Of a DNA stretch of 64,000 bases, positions 9,970-19,327 are shown piece after piece. Location: the NCBI RefSeq assembly GCF_029626225.1, contig NZ_JARUBP010000001.1:868001-932000 (forward strand), in the 5' to 3' direction. Below the pieces are notes generated by a model, which saw only the letters and a list, made by a program, of their open reading frames with translations, had not been told where the DNA came from and did not search any database. Every line of letters starts with the position of its first letter. Position 1 is the stretch's first letter. This DNA comes from Asanoa sp. WMMD1127 (GTDB lineage: Bacteria > Actinomycetota > Actinomycetes > Mycobacteriales > Micromonosporaceae). The translations under genes and the position numbers were made by a program.

Positions 9970-10909
9970 CCTGGAGATGGCGGCGACCACCGAGCTCGGC
10001 GCCCGACCGCCCGCCGACCCGCCACCCGCGGGCGGCCCGACGCCCACGCCGAGGTCGCGCAGCCTGGCCGCCGACGCCTGGTACGACCTGCGCCGAAACT
10101 GGATCTTCTGGGTCGCCGCCGCCCTCGTCGTGCTCGTCGTGCTGATGGCCGTCGTGCCCGGCCTGTTCAGCTCGGCCGACCCGACCGCCTGCAACACCCG
10201 CCGCCAGTTCGCCGGGCCCTCCGGCGGCGCCCTGTTCGGCTACGACTTCCAGGGCTGCGATGTCTTCTCCCGCACGGTGCACGGCGCCCGCGCGTCGGTG
10301 CTGGTCGGCGTGTTCGCCGTGCTCCTGACCGGGGTGATCGGTCTGGTCTTCGGCATGCTGGCCGGCTACTTCGGCGGCTGGCTCGACGCGGTGCTCTCCC
10401 GGGTGGTCGACGTCGTGCTCGGCATCCCGCTGCTGCTCGCCGCGATCGTGCTGAGCAAGCGGCTGGCCGCCGACCGGCAGGGCTCCGGCATCCTGACGGT
10501 GGTCATCGTGCTCGGCCTGCTCGGCTGGACCACGGCCGCCCGGGTGATGCGCTCGTCGGTGCTGGCCGCGCGCAGCCAGGACTACGTCGCCGCGGCCCGG
10601 ATGCTCGGCGCCGGCCCGCTGCGGATCATGTGGCGGCACATCCTGCCGAACGCGCTCGCGCCGTTCATCGTCGTGCTGACGATCGCGCTCGGCACGTTCA
10701 TCGCGACCGAGGCGACGCTGTCGTTCCTCAACATCGGCCTGCGACCGCCGGCGATCTCGTGGGGGATCGACATCGCCACCGCCGGCAAGCACGTGCGCGA
10801 GGCGGCCATGCCGCTGGTCGCGCCCTCGCTGTTCCTCACCCTGACGGTGCTCGCCTTCATCATGCTGGGCGACGCCATCCGGGACGCCTTCGACCCGAAG
10901 CTGCGCTGA
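9962..10909 (+). CDS. Peptide ABC transporter permease, OppC/DppC type
   Basis: The 315-residue partner permease has a cytoplasmic N-terminal tail rich in Ala/Pro, then a first membrane helix near residue 50 and a large external loop with two Cys (PTACNTRRQF and DFQGCDVF). Four or five further helices follow, with the EAA loop at DYVAAARMLGAGPLRIMWRHILPN. The two Cys in the outer loop are common in actinobacterial homologues and may form a disulphide. Its TGA overlaps the ATG of the ATPase gene by one base (TGATG), indicating coupled translation. Confidence 0.93.
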   Translation: MSDLEMAATTELGARPPADPPPAGGPTPTPRSRSLAADAWYDLRRNWIFWVAAALVVLVVLMAVVPGLFSSADPTACNTRRQFAGPSGGALFGYDFQGCDVFSRTVHGARASVLVGVFAVLLTGVIGLVFGMLAGYFGGWLDAVLSRVVDVVLGIPLLLAAIVLSKRLAADRQGSGILTVVIVLGLLGWTTAARVMRSSVLAARSQDYVAAARMLGAGPLRIMWRHILPNALAPFIVVLTIALGTFIATEATLSFLNIGLRPPAISWGIDIATAGKHVREAAMPLVAPSLFLTLTVLAFIMLGDAIRDAFDPKLR

Positions 10910-12081
10910 TGACCTACTCCTCGTATCCGCCCCCGGACTACCACCAGCCACAGAGCTATCCGCCTGCCGAGCAGCCGTCGACCGCGCCCGTCGTGGCCGG
11001 CTGGGGCGACGAGCGCACCGGCTGGGACACGCCGACGGCGGCCTGGTCGACCGCGCCGACCCGGGCCCGGGTCACCCCGCCGCGTTCCGGGGAGCACCTG
11101 CTCGACGTGCGCGACCTGTGGGTGGAGTTCGGCATCCGGGACGGCGTCGCGCGGGTGGTCAACGGCGTCTCCTTCCACGTCGACCCCGGTGAGACGCTGG
11201 CGATCCTGGGCGAGTCCGGCTCCGGCAAGTCGGTCACGGCCCAGGCCGTCATGGGCATCCTCGACAGCCCACCCGCTGTCGTACGCGGCGGCCAGGTGCG
11301 CTTCGGCGGCGAGGACCTGCTGACCGTGGCGCCCGAACGCCGTCGCCAGGTGCGCGGCCAGGAGATCGCGATGATCTTCCAGGACGCGCTGTCGGCGCTG
11401 AACCCGGTCTACCCGGTCGGCTGGCAGATCACGGAGGCGCTGCGCTCCCGGCGCGGGATCAGCAAGTCCGACGCCCGTCGCCGCGCCGTCGAGCTGATGG
11501 ACCTCGTCCAGATCCCCGCGGCCAGCCAGCGGGTCGACGACTATCCGCACCAGTTCTCGGGCGGCATGCGGCAGCGCGTCATGATCGCGATGGCGCTCGC
11601 GCTGCGGCCCAAGGTGCTGATCGCCGACGAGCCGACCACCGCCCTCGACGTCACCGTGCAGGCCCAGATCATGGACCTGCTGGCGACGCTGCGCGCCGAG
11701 CTCGAGATGGCGCTCATCCTGATCACGCACGACCTGGGCGTGGTCGCCGACGTGGCCGACCGGATCACCGTGATGTACGCGGGCCGCGTCGTCGAGCACG
11801 CCGACGTGCACACGCTGTACGGCGCGCCCGCCCACCCGTACACCCGTGGTCTGCTTGCCTCGGTGCCGCGCCTGGAATATCGCGGTCACGGCCTGCACTC
11901 GATCAGTGGGACGCCGCCGAACCCGGTGGCCATCCCCGAGGGCTGCGCGTTCCACCCGCGGTGCCCGTGGGCGCAGCAGGTGTGCCGGATGACCGAGCCG
12001 CCGCTGACCCGGATCGGCCGGCTCGACCGGGCCAGCGCCTGCCACTTCCCGCCGGAGGCCCTCGATGCCCGTCTCGCATGA
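10909..12081 (+). CDS. Peptide ABC transporter ATPase, OppD/DppD type, with Pro/Tyr-rich N-terminal extension
   Basis: The 390-residue protein contains a full ABC domain: Walker A GESGSGKS, signature FSGGMRQRV, Walker [12 protein letters not shown] and the switch His in LITHDL. The C-terminal oligopeptide/HPY region has Cys residues ([18 protein letters not shown]) that in this family bind an iron-sulphur cluster. Unusually, about 65 residues rich in Pro, Tyr and Ser precede the ABC domain; most family members begin only a few residues before it. A later start is possible, but the overlapping ATG at 10909 is well placed for coupling to the permease gene. Confidence 0.9.
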   Translation: MTYSSYPPPDYHQPQSYPPAEQPSTAPVVAGWGDERTGWDTPTAAWSTAPTRARVTPPRSGEHLLDVRDLWVEFGIRDGVARVVNGVSFHVDPGETLAILGESGSGKSVTAQAVMGILDSPPAVVRGGQVRFGGEDLLTVAPERRRQVRGQEIAMIFQDALSALNPVYPVGWQITEALRSRRGISKSDARRRAVELMDLVQIPAASQRVDDYPHQFSGGMRQRVMIAMALALRPKVLIADEPTTALDVTVQAQIMDLLATLRAELEMALILITHDLGVVADVADRITVMYAGRVVEHADVHTLYGAPAHPYTRGLLASVPRLEYRGHGLHSISGTPPNPVAIPEGCAFHPRCPWAQQVCRMTEPPLTRIGRLDRASACHFPPEALDARLA

Positions 12082-13075
12082 GCCGATCCTGCGGGTCGAG
12101 AACGCCGTCAAGCACTTCCCGATCACGCGGGGCGTGGTGCTGCCCAAGAAGGTGGGCGCGGTCAAGGCGGTCGACGGCGTCAGCTTCGAGCTGCGGCCCG
12201 GCGAGACGCTCGGCCTCGTGGGCGAGTCGGGATGCGGGAAGTCGACGCTGGCCAAGCTGCTGATGCGGCTGGAGACGCCGACCGCCGGCCGGGCGTACCT
12301 CAAGGGTCATGACCTGTTCCGGATGCGGGCCGGCGACCTGCGGCGGCTGCGGCGGTCGATGCAGATGGTCATGCAGGACCCCTACACGTCGCTCAACCCG
12401 CGGATGACCGTCGCCGACATCGTGGGCGAGCCGTTCGACATCCACCCGGACGCGGCCCCGAAGGGCAACCGCGACCTGGCCGTACGCGAGCTGCTCGAGC
12501 AGGTCGGCCTGGCGCCGGAACACGCGAACCGCTACCCGCACCAGTTCTCCGGCGGCCAACGCCAACGCATCGGCATCGCCCGCGCGCTGGCCCTGCGCCC
12601 CGAGGTGATCATCTGCGACGAGCCGGTGTCGGCACTCGACGTCTCGGTGCAGGCCCAGGTGGTCAACCTGCTGGAGCGGCTGCAGGACGAGCTGGGGCTG
12701 GCGTACATCTTCATCGCGCACGATCTGTCGGTGGTGCGGCACATCAGCGACCGGATCGCCGTGATGTATCTCGGCCGCATCGTCGAGACGGGCACGTCCG
12801 ACCAGGTCTATTTGCGCCCGACCCACCCCTACACCCAGGCCCTGCTGTCGGCGGTCCCGGTCCCGGACCCGAACGCCCGGGCGCGCCGCCAGATCATCCG
12901 GCTGTCGGGCGACGTGCCGTCACCGGCCGACCCGCCCAGCGGCTGCCGCTTCCGCACGCGATGTTGGAAGGCCCAGCCGCGCTGCGCGAGCGAGGAACCA
13001 CCCCTGTCGCAACGCGCCGTCGACCCGCACCCGTCGGCCTGCCACTACGCGGAACTGCACCACGTCATCGCCTGA
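12065..13075 (+). CDS. Peptide ABC transporter ATPase, OppF/DppF type
   Basis: This is the second nucleotide-binding subunit (336 residues), completing a five-gene Opp-type importer. Visible motifs are Walker A GESGCGKS, signature FSGGQRQRI, Walker [11 protein letters not shown] and the C-terminal Cys cluster [15 protein letters not shown]. The start ATG at 12065 overlaps the previous gene by 17 bases. The 3' end overlaps the convergent HD-domain gene by 11 bases, leaving no room for a separate terminator. Confidence 0.93.
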   Translation: MPVSHEPILRVENAVKHFPITRGVVLPKKVGAVKAVDGVSFELRPGETLGLVGESGCGKSTLAKLLMRLETPTAGRAYLKGHDLFRMRAGDLRRLRRSMQMVMQDPYTSLNPRMTVADIVGEPFDIHPDAAPKGNRDLAVRELLEQVGLAPEHANRYPHQFSGGQRQRIGIARALALRPEVIICDEPVSALDVSVQAQVVNLLERLQDELGLAYIFIAHDLSVVRHISDRIAVMYLGRIVETGTSDQVYLRPTHPYTQALLSAVPVPDPNARARRQIIRLSGDVPSPADPPSGCRFRTRCWKAQPRCASEEPPLSQRAVDPHPSACHYAELHHVIA

Positions 13076-13502
13076 CCGGGTGGCTGGCCTGATAAGCCAG
13101 CCGTCGATCCGCCCCCACGGCGATCGCGTCGAGGACGTCGTCGAGCCCCGCGAAGGCCGCCCACCTCTCGATGCCGCAGCTTTCCGCGAGGCGGGCGGTG
13201 ACCAGGTCGAGCAGCGCGTGGCCGGCGGGCTCGTGGGCGGAGCCCGGGCCGCTCAGCTCCTCGGGGTGGATCACCTTGCCGATGTCGTGGGTGGCGGCGC
13301 CGTAGTGGACGGCTTCGCGGTCGAAGATCAGGGCGGGATAGCGCGCCCGTAGCGCGGTGGTGAGCTGGCAGGCGACGTCGTGGACGGCGCGGAGGTGGGC
13401 CGCGAGCCGCGGCGGGGCGTCGAGCGCGACCAGCAGGTCGGCGACCTCGACCGGCAACGGTCGCAACAGGGTGTCGTCAGGGTCGAGGGCGCGCGCGAGC
13501 AT
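13065..13502 (-). CDS. HD-domain phosphohydrolase-like protein
   Basis: The 145-residue protein has the HD-superfamily pattern: an early His in RAVHDVACQ, the HD doublet in GAATHDIGKVIHPEEL (about residues 70-84) and a downstream His in HEPAGHALLD. This predicts a metal-dependent phosphohydrolase, but it is shorter than most characterised members and the substrate is unknown. It starts only 24 bp from the divergent SUMF1-domain gene, so the two promoters must overlap or one transcript must be leaderless. Confidence 0.75.
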   Translation of the reverse strand: MLARALDPDDTLLRPLPVEVADLLVALDAPPRLAAHLRAVHDVACQLTTALRARYPALIFDREAVHYGAATHDIGKVIHPEELSGPGSAHEPAGHALLDLVTARLAESCGIERWAAFAGLDDVLDAIAVGADRRLAYQASHPVRR

Positions 13503-13526
13503 CGGACAACCTTAGGAGGTCTCCCG

Positions 13527-14171
13527 GTGGAGCTGGTGCCGGTGCCGGCGGGGACGGTGACGCTGGCGGATCGGCGCACGCAGAGCAGCTGGTCGGTCGA
13601 GGTTCGGCCGTTCCGGCTCGGGGTGTTTCCGGTGACGCAGGCGGAGTACGCGGCGGTCACCGGCGAGTGGCCGAGCTCCTCGCGGGGCGATCGGCTGCCC
13701 GTCGAGAGTGTGTCGTGGCGGGACGCCGCGCGGTTCTGCGTGGCGCTGTCGCGGCGCGAAGGGCTGCCGCCGGCGTACGCCATCGTCGGTGACGTCGTCT
13801 CGTGGGATCCCGCCGCTTCCGGGTACCGGCTGCCGACCGAGGCCGAGTGGGAGCACGCGTGCCGGGCCGGCACGACGGGGCCCCGCTACGGGCCGCTCGA
13901 CGAGATCGCCTGGTACCGCGGCAACTCGGGCGAGCGGATCCACGAGGTGGGCGGGCGGCGCCCGAACGCCTGGGGCCTGCACGACATGCTCGGCAACGTC
14001 TGGGACTGGTGCTGGGACCGCTACGACCCCGAGGTCTACGGCACCTACCGCGTCCTGCGCGGCGGCGGCTGGTTCGACGAGCACTGGAGCTGCCGCGCCT
14101 CGGTCCGCCGCCGCAGCCACCCCACCTTCCGCGTCGACGACGTCGGCTTCCGGGTGGCGCGCTCCGGATAG
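13527..14171 (+). CDS. SUMF1/FGE-fold protein lacking the second catalytic Cys
   Basis: The GTG at 13527 is fixed by AGGAGGT seven bases upstream; the protein is 214 residues. It has the C-type-lectin-like SUMF1 fold signatures: FRLGVFPVTQAEY, LPTEAEWEHACRAG, NAWGLHDMLGNVWDWCWD, VLRGGGWF and DDVGFRVAR. True formylglycine-generating enzymes have a Cys-x4-Cys copper site here. This protein has one Cys followed five residues later by Arg (SCRASVR), as in SUMF1-domain proteins of other or unknown function. It is therefore probably not a sulfatase activator, and no sulfatase gene is nearby. Confidence 0.8.
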   Translation: MELVPVPAGTVTLADRRTQSSWSVEVRPFRLGVFPVTQAEYAAVTGEWPSSSRGDRLPVESVSWRDAARFCVALSRREGLPPAYAIVGDVVSWDPAASGYRLPTEAEWEHACRAGTTGPRYGPLDEIAWYRGNSGERIHEVGGRRPNAWGLHDMLGNVWDWCWDRYDPEVYGTYRVLRGGGWFDEHWSCRASVRRRSHPTFRVDDVGFRVARSG

Positions 14172-14236
14172 CCGGCACCGGTTTGCCGGGAAGGCATGGG
14201 GGAATTTCCTCACCATCGGCACGAAAGGAGGCCGCT

Positions 14237-14563
14237 ATGCCGGCGGGATCGAGCCCCAAGCGGGAGCGGCAGTACGAGCACATCAAGGACAGCGCCCAGA
14301 AGCGCGGCGCGTCGTCCGGGCGGGCCAAGGAGATCGCCGCCCGCACGGTCAACAAGGAGCGGGCCAGGTCGGGCGAGTCGCGTACGGCCAGCCGGTCCTC
14401 GGTCAAGGACATCTCGTCCGGGCAGCGAGGCGGCAAGCGGTCGCACAGCGGCGCCCAGGGCCGCACCAAGGAGCAGCTCTACAACGAGGCCAAGAAGCGC
14501 AACATCCAGGGCCGCTCGAGCATGAGCAAGGCCGAGCTGGAACGAGCGCTGTCGAAGCGCTGA
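14237..14563 (+). CDS. Small basic protein with Rho N-terminal/SAP-like C-terminus
   Basis: The 108-residue, strongly basic protein begins PAGSSPKRERQYEHIKDS, matching a common actinobacterial family often labelled plasmid-stabilisation protein. It ends with a helix-extended-loop-helix motif (TKEQLYNEAKKRNIQGRSSMSKAEL, split here at QG) similar to the Rho-N/SAP nucleic-acid-binding fold. A DNA or RNA-binding role is likely. AAAGGAGG lies five bases before the ATG. It stands alone, with no toxin partner, so the plasmid-stabilisation label should not be taken literally. Confidence 0.75.
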   Translation: MPAGSSPKRERQYEHIKDSAQKRGASSGRAKEIAARTVNKERARSGESRTASRSSVKDISSGQRGGKRSHSGAQGRTKEQLYNEAKKRNIQGRSSMSKAELERALSKR

Positions 14564-14600
14564 CGGGAACCACGACCGGGCGCCGCGGCTCTGCCATTAC

Positions 14601-15035
14601 ATGGTCATGAGTGTGCGGCGTCCCGGTGTGCTGCTGGCCGGGCTGTTGTTGGCGGCGGCCGGCTGCTCGGGGGACCGGGACGCCGCCCCACCGCCGACGT
14701 GCTCCTCCCCCGTCCACAGCGAGCTGCAGGGCACGGGGTCGCTCTGGGCGCTGTTCTTCCCGCGGCCCGGCCAGACCGCGCCGGTGGTCGCCGGCGAGGA
14801 GACGAAGATCGTCTGGAAGATCGGCGGCACCGGCGACTTCACCATCGCCGCGACCGGACCCGACGGCGCCACAGCCGAGCTGGTCTGGGGCCCGACCGGC
14901 CACGGCGCCAGCACTTGGGAGCGGCCGGGCACCGAGTACGGCACGGGCTTCCTGTTCCCCAGGGCCGGCTGCTGGACCGTGACGGCCGAACGCACCAGCG
15001 GCGAACGCGGCGAGCTCTTCCTGACTGTCGCCTAG
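14601..15035 (+). CDS. Small secreted lipoprotein of unknown function
   Basis: The 144-residue protein has a signal peptide ending in lipobox AAGC (about residue 22) and a mature part of about 120 residues. Two further Cys (PPTCSS and RAGCWTV) could form a disulphide across a beta-sandwich-like domain ([21 protein letters not shown]). I do not recognise the family. The start may be ATG 14601 or 14607; neither has a clear ribosome binding site. The 3' end overlaps the convergent purH stop by four bases. Confidence 0.65.
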   Translation: MVMSVRRPGVLLAGLLLAAAGCSGDRDAAPPPTCSSPVHSELQGTGSLWALFFPRPGQTAPVVAGEETKIVWKIGGTGDFTIAATGPDGATAELVWGPTGHGASTWERPGTEYGTGFLFPRAGCWTVTAERTSGERGELFLTVA

Positions 15036-16588
15036 TGGAAGAAGTGCCGGGCGCCGGTGAAGAACATCGTGACGCCGGCGGCGTTGGCGGCGGCGATGAC
15101 CTCCTCGTCGCGGACCGAGCCGCCCGGTTGGACCACCGCGCGGACGCCCGCGTCGGCCAGGATCTGGAAGCCGTCGGCGAACGGGAAGAACGCGTCCGAC
15201 GCCGCCACCGCTCCCTCGGCCCGCTCCGCGCCCGCGCGGGACACCGCCAGCCGGGCCGAGTCGACGCGGTTGACCTGGCCCATGCCGACGCCGACCGAGG
15301 CGCCGTCGTGCGCCAGCAGGATGGCGTTGGACTTCACCGACCGCACGGCCCGCCAGGCGAACGCCAGGTCGGCCAGCACGTCGTCGCCCGCGGCCGGGCC
15401 GGCGACCAGGCGCCAGGCCGCCGGGTCGTCGCCCGGCGCGTCGATCGCGTCGCGCATCTGCACCAGCACGCCGCCGGTGATGGGGCGCCACTCGGCCGGC
15501 AGCGGCGCGAACGGCGGGGCCTGCAGCAGCCGGATGTTCTTCTTGCGGGTGAGCACGTCCAGCGCGCCCTCCGCGAACGCCGGCGCCACCAGCACCTCGG
15601 TGAAGATCTCGGCGACCTGCTCGGCCATCTCGACGGTGACCTCGCGGTTGGCCGCGATCACGCCGCCGAACGCGGAGACCGGGTCGCAGGCGTGCGCCTT
15701 GCGGTGCGCCTCGGCCACGTCGTCGCCGACCGCGATCCCGCACGGGTTGGCGTGCTTGATGATCGCGACTGCGGGCGCGTCGAAGTCGTGCGCCGAGCGC
15801 CAGGCCGCGTCCGCGTCGACGTAGTTGTTGTAGGACATCTCCTTGCCGTGCAGCTGCTCGGCCTGCGCGAGTCCGGGCGGGGCCGCCGGGTTGGTGTAGA
15901 GCGCGGCCTGCTGGTGCGGGTTCTCGCCGTAGCGCAGCGGGGTGTCGGCGTGCAGGTTGAGCCCGGCGAAGGTTGGCCATTCGGCGGGCGCGACGCTGGT
16001 GGCGAAGAACTCCGCGACCGCGACGTCGTAGTCGGCGATGTCGGCGAACGCCCGCGCCGCGAGCGTGCGGCGCTCGGCCAGGGTGAAGCCCCCGTCGGCC
16101 AACGCATTAACGATCATGGGGTACGCCGAGGGCGACGTCACCACCGCGACCGAGGCGTGGTTCTTGGCGGCCGCGCGGACCATCGCCGGCCCGCCGATGT
16201 CGATCTGCTCGACGCACTCCTCGACCGAGGCGCCGGAGGCGACCGTCTCCTGGAACGGGTACAGATTGGACACCAGCAGCTCGAACGGAGCGATGTCCAG
16301 CGTGGACAGCTGCTCGAGGTGCGCCGGCACGCGGGTGTCGGCGAGCAGGCCGGCGTGCACCCGGGGGTGCAGCGTCTTGACCCGGCCGTCGAGCACCTCG
16401 GGGAAGCCGGTCAGGTCCTCCACCCGGGTGACCGGGACGCCGGCGTTCGCGATCGTGGTCGCGGTCGAGCCGGTCGACACGATCTCCACCCCGCCGGCGT
16501 GCAGGGCGGCGGCGAGCTCGGTCAGCCCCGTCTTGTCGTACACGCTGACCAGGGCGCGCCGCAGCGGCCGCCGCGCGTCGTCGTTCAT
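15032..16588 (-). CDS. purH: Bifunctional AICAR transformylase / IMP cyclohydrolase
   Basis: The enzyme performs the last two steps of de novo IMP synthesis. The 518-residue protein has an N-terminal MGS-like cyclohydrolase domain ([15 protein letters not shown], then the [13 protein letters not shown] phosphate loop, up to about residue 140). The C-terminal transformylase domain includes the invariant [11 protein letters not shown]. The C-terminus ends GARHFFH, as is typical. The ATG at 16588 overlaps the purN TGA (ATGA), so the two are translated together. Confidence 0.97.
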   Translation of the reverse strand: MNDDARRPLRRALVSVYDKTGLTELAAALHAGGVEIVSTGSTATTIANAGVPVTRVEDLTGFPEVLDGRVKTLHPRVHAGLLADTRVPAHLEQLSTLDIAPFELLVSNLYPFQETVASGASVEECVEQIDIGGPAMVRAAAKNHASVAVVTSPSAYPMIVNALADGGFTLAERRTLAARAFADIADYDVAVAEFFATSVAPAEWPTFAGLNLHADTPLRYGENPHQQAALYTNPAAPPGLAQAEQLHGKEMSYNNYVDADAAWRSAHDFDAPAVAIIKHANPCGIAVGDDVAEAHRKAHACDPVSAFGGVIAANREVTVEMAEQVAEIFTEVLVAPAFAEGALDVLTRKKNIRLLQAPPFAPLPAEWRPITGGVLVQMRDAIDAPGDDPAAWRLVAGPAAGDDVLADLAFAWRAVRSVKSNAILLAHDGASVGVGMGQVNRVDSARLAVSRAGAERAEGAVAASDAFFPFADGFQILADAGVRAVVQPGGSVRDEEVIAAANAAGVTMFFTGARHFFH

Positions 16589-17208
16589 GGGATGGTGACC
16601 TTCCTTCCGGTGATGGTCCAGCCCTCGCGGACCAGGCGGCCGACGGTGTCGACGAGTTGCTGGCGCTCGGCCACCTTGATCCGCTCGGTGAGCGTCTCCT
16701 CGGTGTCGTCGTCGAGGACCGGGACCGCGACCTGGGCGACGATCGGTCCGGTGTCGACACCCGCGTCGACGAAGAACAGCGTCGCGCCGGCCAGCTTGAC
16801 CCCGTAGGCGAGGGCGTCGCGGGGACCGTGGATCCCCGGGAACGCCGGCAGCAGCGCGTTGTGGGTGTTGAGGTAGCGGTCGCCGAACGCGCCGAGGAAC
16901 GTGTCGCCGACGAGCTTGAGGAAGCCGGCCGAGATGACCAGGTCGGGCTTGTGCTCGGCGACCCGGTGGGTCAGCGCCTCGTCCCAGGCCGCCCGGGTCG
17001 GATGGTCCTTCACCCGTTCGACGAAGGTCGGCAGCCCGGCCGCGGTCGCCCGGTCGAGGCCGGCGATGCCGTCGCGGTCGGCGCCGACGGCCACCACCGT
17101 CGCGCCGTAGCCGGGGTCGGCACAGGCATCGAGCAGGGCGGCCAGGTTGCTGCCGGAGCCGGAGATCAGAACCACGATGCGAGCGGACGCGGGCACGTAG
17201 ACAGACAC
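16585..17208 (-). CDS. purN: Phosphoribosylglycinamide formyltransferase
   Basis: PurN transfers formyl from 10-formyl-THF to GAR, step 3 of purine synthesis. Recognisable parts are the N-terminal [15 protein letters not shown], the catalytic [12 protein letters not shown] with the Asn-His pair, and the conserved Asp in [13 protein letters not shown]. With GTG 17208 as start the product is 207 residues, the usual length; a longer frame upstream would add non-homologous residues. It is the first gene of the purN-purH pair. Confidence 0.95.
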   Translation of the reverse strand: MSVYVPASARIVVLISGSGSNLAALLDACADPGYGATVVAVGADRDGIAGLDRATAAGLPTFVERVKDHPTRAAWDEALTHRVAEHKPDLVISAGFLKLVGDTFLGAFGDRYLNTHNALLPAFPGIHGPRDALAYGVKLAGATLFFVDAGVDTGPIVAQVAVPVLDDDTEETLTERIKVAERQQLVDTVGRLVREGWTITGRKVTIP

Positions 17209-17301
17209 TACCGGCCGCCCCGCCCACCCCACGCGACCGGCCTTGACGCAGTGATGATCTTCCAGGAGCATCGGCTGGCTGACTAGCTGGAAGGACGTTC
17301 G

Positions 17302-17610
17302 GTGACCAACCCATACCCGCCCCAGGGCTACGGCCCGCCGGCCCAACCCCAGAACACCCAGGGTCTCGTGTCGATGATCCTCGGCATCGCCTCGATCCCG
17401 CTCGCCTGCTGCCGCGGCATCGGCACGCTGCTGGGCATCGCCGCGATCGTGCTGGGCTACCTGGGCAAGCAGAAGGTCGCGCAGGGCCTCGCCAACAACG
17501 GCAGCCAGGCCCAGACCGGCTTCATCACCGGGATCATCGGCACCGCGCTCGGCCTGCTGATCCTGATCCTGGCCGTGGTGCTCAGCGTCGTCGACCTGCC
17601 CGGCCAGTAG
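17302..17610 (+). CDS. Small DUF4190 membrane protein
   Basis: The 102-residue protein starts with a Pro/Tyr-rich tail ([16 protein letters not shown]), then has two hydrophobic segments separated by a short basic loop ([14 protein letters not shown]), the DUF4190 pattern. The function is unknown; such proteins are abundant in actinobacteria. GTG 17302 has AAGGACG upstream. A second, larger protein of the same family lies at 19328, on the other side of the PerM-like gene. Confidence 0.75.
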   Translation: MTNPYPPQGYGPPAQPQNTQGLVSMILGIASIPLACCRGIGTLLGIAAIVLGYLGKQKVAQGLANNGSQAQTGFITGIIGTALGLLILILAVVLSVVDLPGQ

Positions 17611-17618
17611 GGTCCGGT

Positions 17619-17649
17619 CCCTCGCCGGATCCTCAGGGTCCGGCGAGGG
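17619..17649. terminator. Convergent-gene terminator hairpin
   Basis: An 11-bp perfect stem (CCCTCGCCGGA with its complement) and a 9-base loop lie between the DUF4190 stop and the PerM-like gene stop, partly inside the latter's 3' end. Confidence 0.6.
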
Positions 17650-19174
17650 CCCTGGTCGCGGCCGCGCCCACGGTCGCGCCGATGGTCATCACGAGCGCGC
17701 CGGCCAGCGCGACCTGCCAGGCCACCGGCCCCATCTCGGCCAGCCGTGGCCCGCCGACCGGCCCGCGCGACACCTGCGCGGCCAGGCCGAGCAGCAGCCC
17801 CGCCACCGGGCCACCGACCGCGGCGGCGCCGACCAGCGAACCCCACGAACGGTGCCGGCCGTACGCGTCGCCCGCCCGCAACCGCAGCACCCGGCGGGCC
17901 AGCAGCCAACCGGCGACCATGCCGGCCAGCAACGGCGCCGCCAGCAGCAGCGCGCCCAGCCCGCCGACCGGGCCCTGCGGGATCCCCGCGGCCAACGGCA
18001 ACGGCAGCAGCGTGCCGACGTCGACCTCGGTGGTCCGGACGATGGTGTCCACACCCACGGCGAACCCCGGACCCAGGAGGTACGCGGCGGCCCAGATGGC
18101 GGCGTTCGGCGCGTACGCGAGGCAGATCAGCGTGATGCCCACCTGGCCGGCGACGCCGGTGCGGTAGGCGCCGAGCACGTCCGCCGCGTCGCCGCCACTG
18201 AGGGCGACCGACAGGCCGGCCATCGCGGCGCCCGTGCCGAGCACGAGAACGGCCCCGACCACGCCGGTGCGGATCCCGTCGCGCAGCACCGGCGGCATCC
18301 GCACCGCCATGACCCGCAGCGCTCCGGTCACCCGCAGGGCGCCGACCAGCGCCGAGAGCGTGCCGAACACGAGACAGTGGACGAACGCGCGCAGGGCGGA
18401 GACCTCGAGCCCGGGCTGGTCCGCCAGCAGCGCGGCGGCCGTGCCGACGACGCCGTAGCCGAGGCCCACGGTGCCGGCCACGGTGGCCGCCTGGAGCGGG
18501 GAGCCGCGCTGGGCGATGCCGTACGCCCGGCTGGTGTGCACGCCGGCCCGGCTGACCCGCCACGCGGCGAACGCGGCCACGGCGAGCGGCGGCAGGCCGA
18601 GCGGGCCGAGCGAGGTGCCCGGCGGCACGCCGTGAGCGAGGAGCCAGCCGGCCAGGCCGGCCCGGACGGCGTCGCCGAGCTCGCTCACACCGGCGGTCAA
18701 CTGGGCCAGCGCCAGCGCGGCGGCAACCGGCAGGAACGAGAAGGCGGCCGCGAACAGCGCCGCGACCGCGCCCGCGATCAGCAGCGGGGCGCGGTTGGTG
18801 GGTGGGGCCGGGCGCTGCCGCGGCAGCCGCACCGTGGGGCGGTTGCCGACGTCGATGGGCTCGGTCGGCCGGTTGCGGACATCGGACGGGTCGGGCCGGT
18901 CGGTCGGCCGGTCGCGGACGTCGATCGGCTGGGTCGGCCGGTGGCGGACGTCGTCGAGTCCGGGTTCGGCCCCCGCTGCCGGGTCTGGATCGGTCTCGGG
19001 CTCAGGATCGGGTCGAGCGGCTGCGGTGCGCCGGACGAGCGGCGGGTCGTCGTGGCGCGGCAGGTCGATGCCGATCGCCTCCTGGTCCGTGCCCATGCCG
19101 CGGACCGGGCCCGCCGGCGGGTCCCGTCGGTCGTCGGCGGCCGGGGTCTGGCCGTCGGGGGTCGGACTGCGCAT
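17633..19174 (-). CDS. Multi-spanning membrane protein, DUF6350/PerM-like
   Basis: The 513-residue protein has a 125-residue hydrophilic N-terminus and then about ten hydrophobic segments. The N-terminus contains imperfect repeats of the form DVRxRPTxPI (DVRHRPTQPI, DVRDRPTDRP, DVRNRPTEPI, DVGNRPT). Placement next to purN/purH and near sucCD matches Rv0955 (PerM) of M. tuberculosis, a membrane protein linked to cell division under stress. That comparison rests on position and topology, not on alignment. It is transcribed as a single gene in the same direction as purNH, separated from them by a DUF4190 gene on the other strand. Confidence 0.75.
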   Translation of the reverse strand: MRSPTPDGQTPAADDRRDPPAGPVRGMGTDQEAIGIDLPRHDDPPLVRRTAAARPDPEPETDPDPAAGAEPGLDDVRHRPTQPIDVRDRPTDRPDPSDVRNRPTEPIDVGNRPTVRLPRQRPAPPTNRAPLLIAGAVAALFAAAFSFLPVAAALALAQLTAGVSELGDAVRAGLAGWLLAHGVPPGTSLGPLGLPPLAVAAFAAWRVSRAGVHTSRAYGIAQRGSPLQAATVAGTVGLGYGVVGTAAALLADQPGLEVSALRAFVHCLVFGTLSALVGALRVTGALRVMAVRMPPVLRDGIRTGVVGAVLVLGTGAAMAGLSVALSGGDAADVLGAYRTGVAGQVGITLICLAYAPNAAIWAAAYLLGPGFAVGVDTIVRTTEVDVGTLLPLPLAAGIPQGPVGGLGALLLAAPLLAGMVAGWLLARRVLRLRAGDAYGRHRSWGSLVGAAAVGGPVAGLLLGLAAQVSRGPVGGPRLAEMGPVAWQVALAGALVMTIGATVGAAATRALAGP

Positions 19175-19327
19175 CGCCGCCTACTTTTTCACGCCGGCCG
19201 CGTGGGCCCGGCGCGACACCACGGACCTCGATCATCGCGTCAAGCTCCAAAGCGGACAAGCTTCGTAAATTAGGGGATAACATACGGCGAACCGTGTAAT
19301 CGGTCTCGAACGACCGGGAGGCGTCGC

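Noticed and set aside
13527-14171. Formylglycine-generating enzyme
   Set aside because: The second active-site Cys is missing and no sulfatase is nearby.
14237-14563. Toxin-antitoxin or plasmid maintenance system
   Set aside because: The family is often labelled that way, but no partner gene is adjacent and the fold suggests only nucleic-acid binding.
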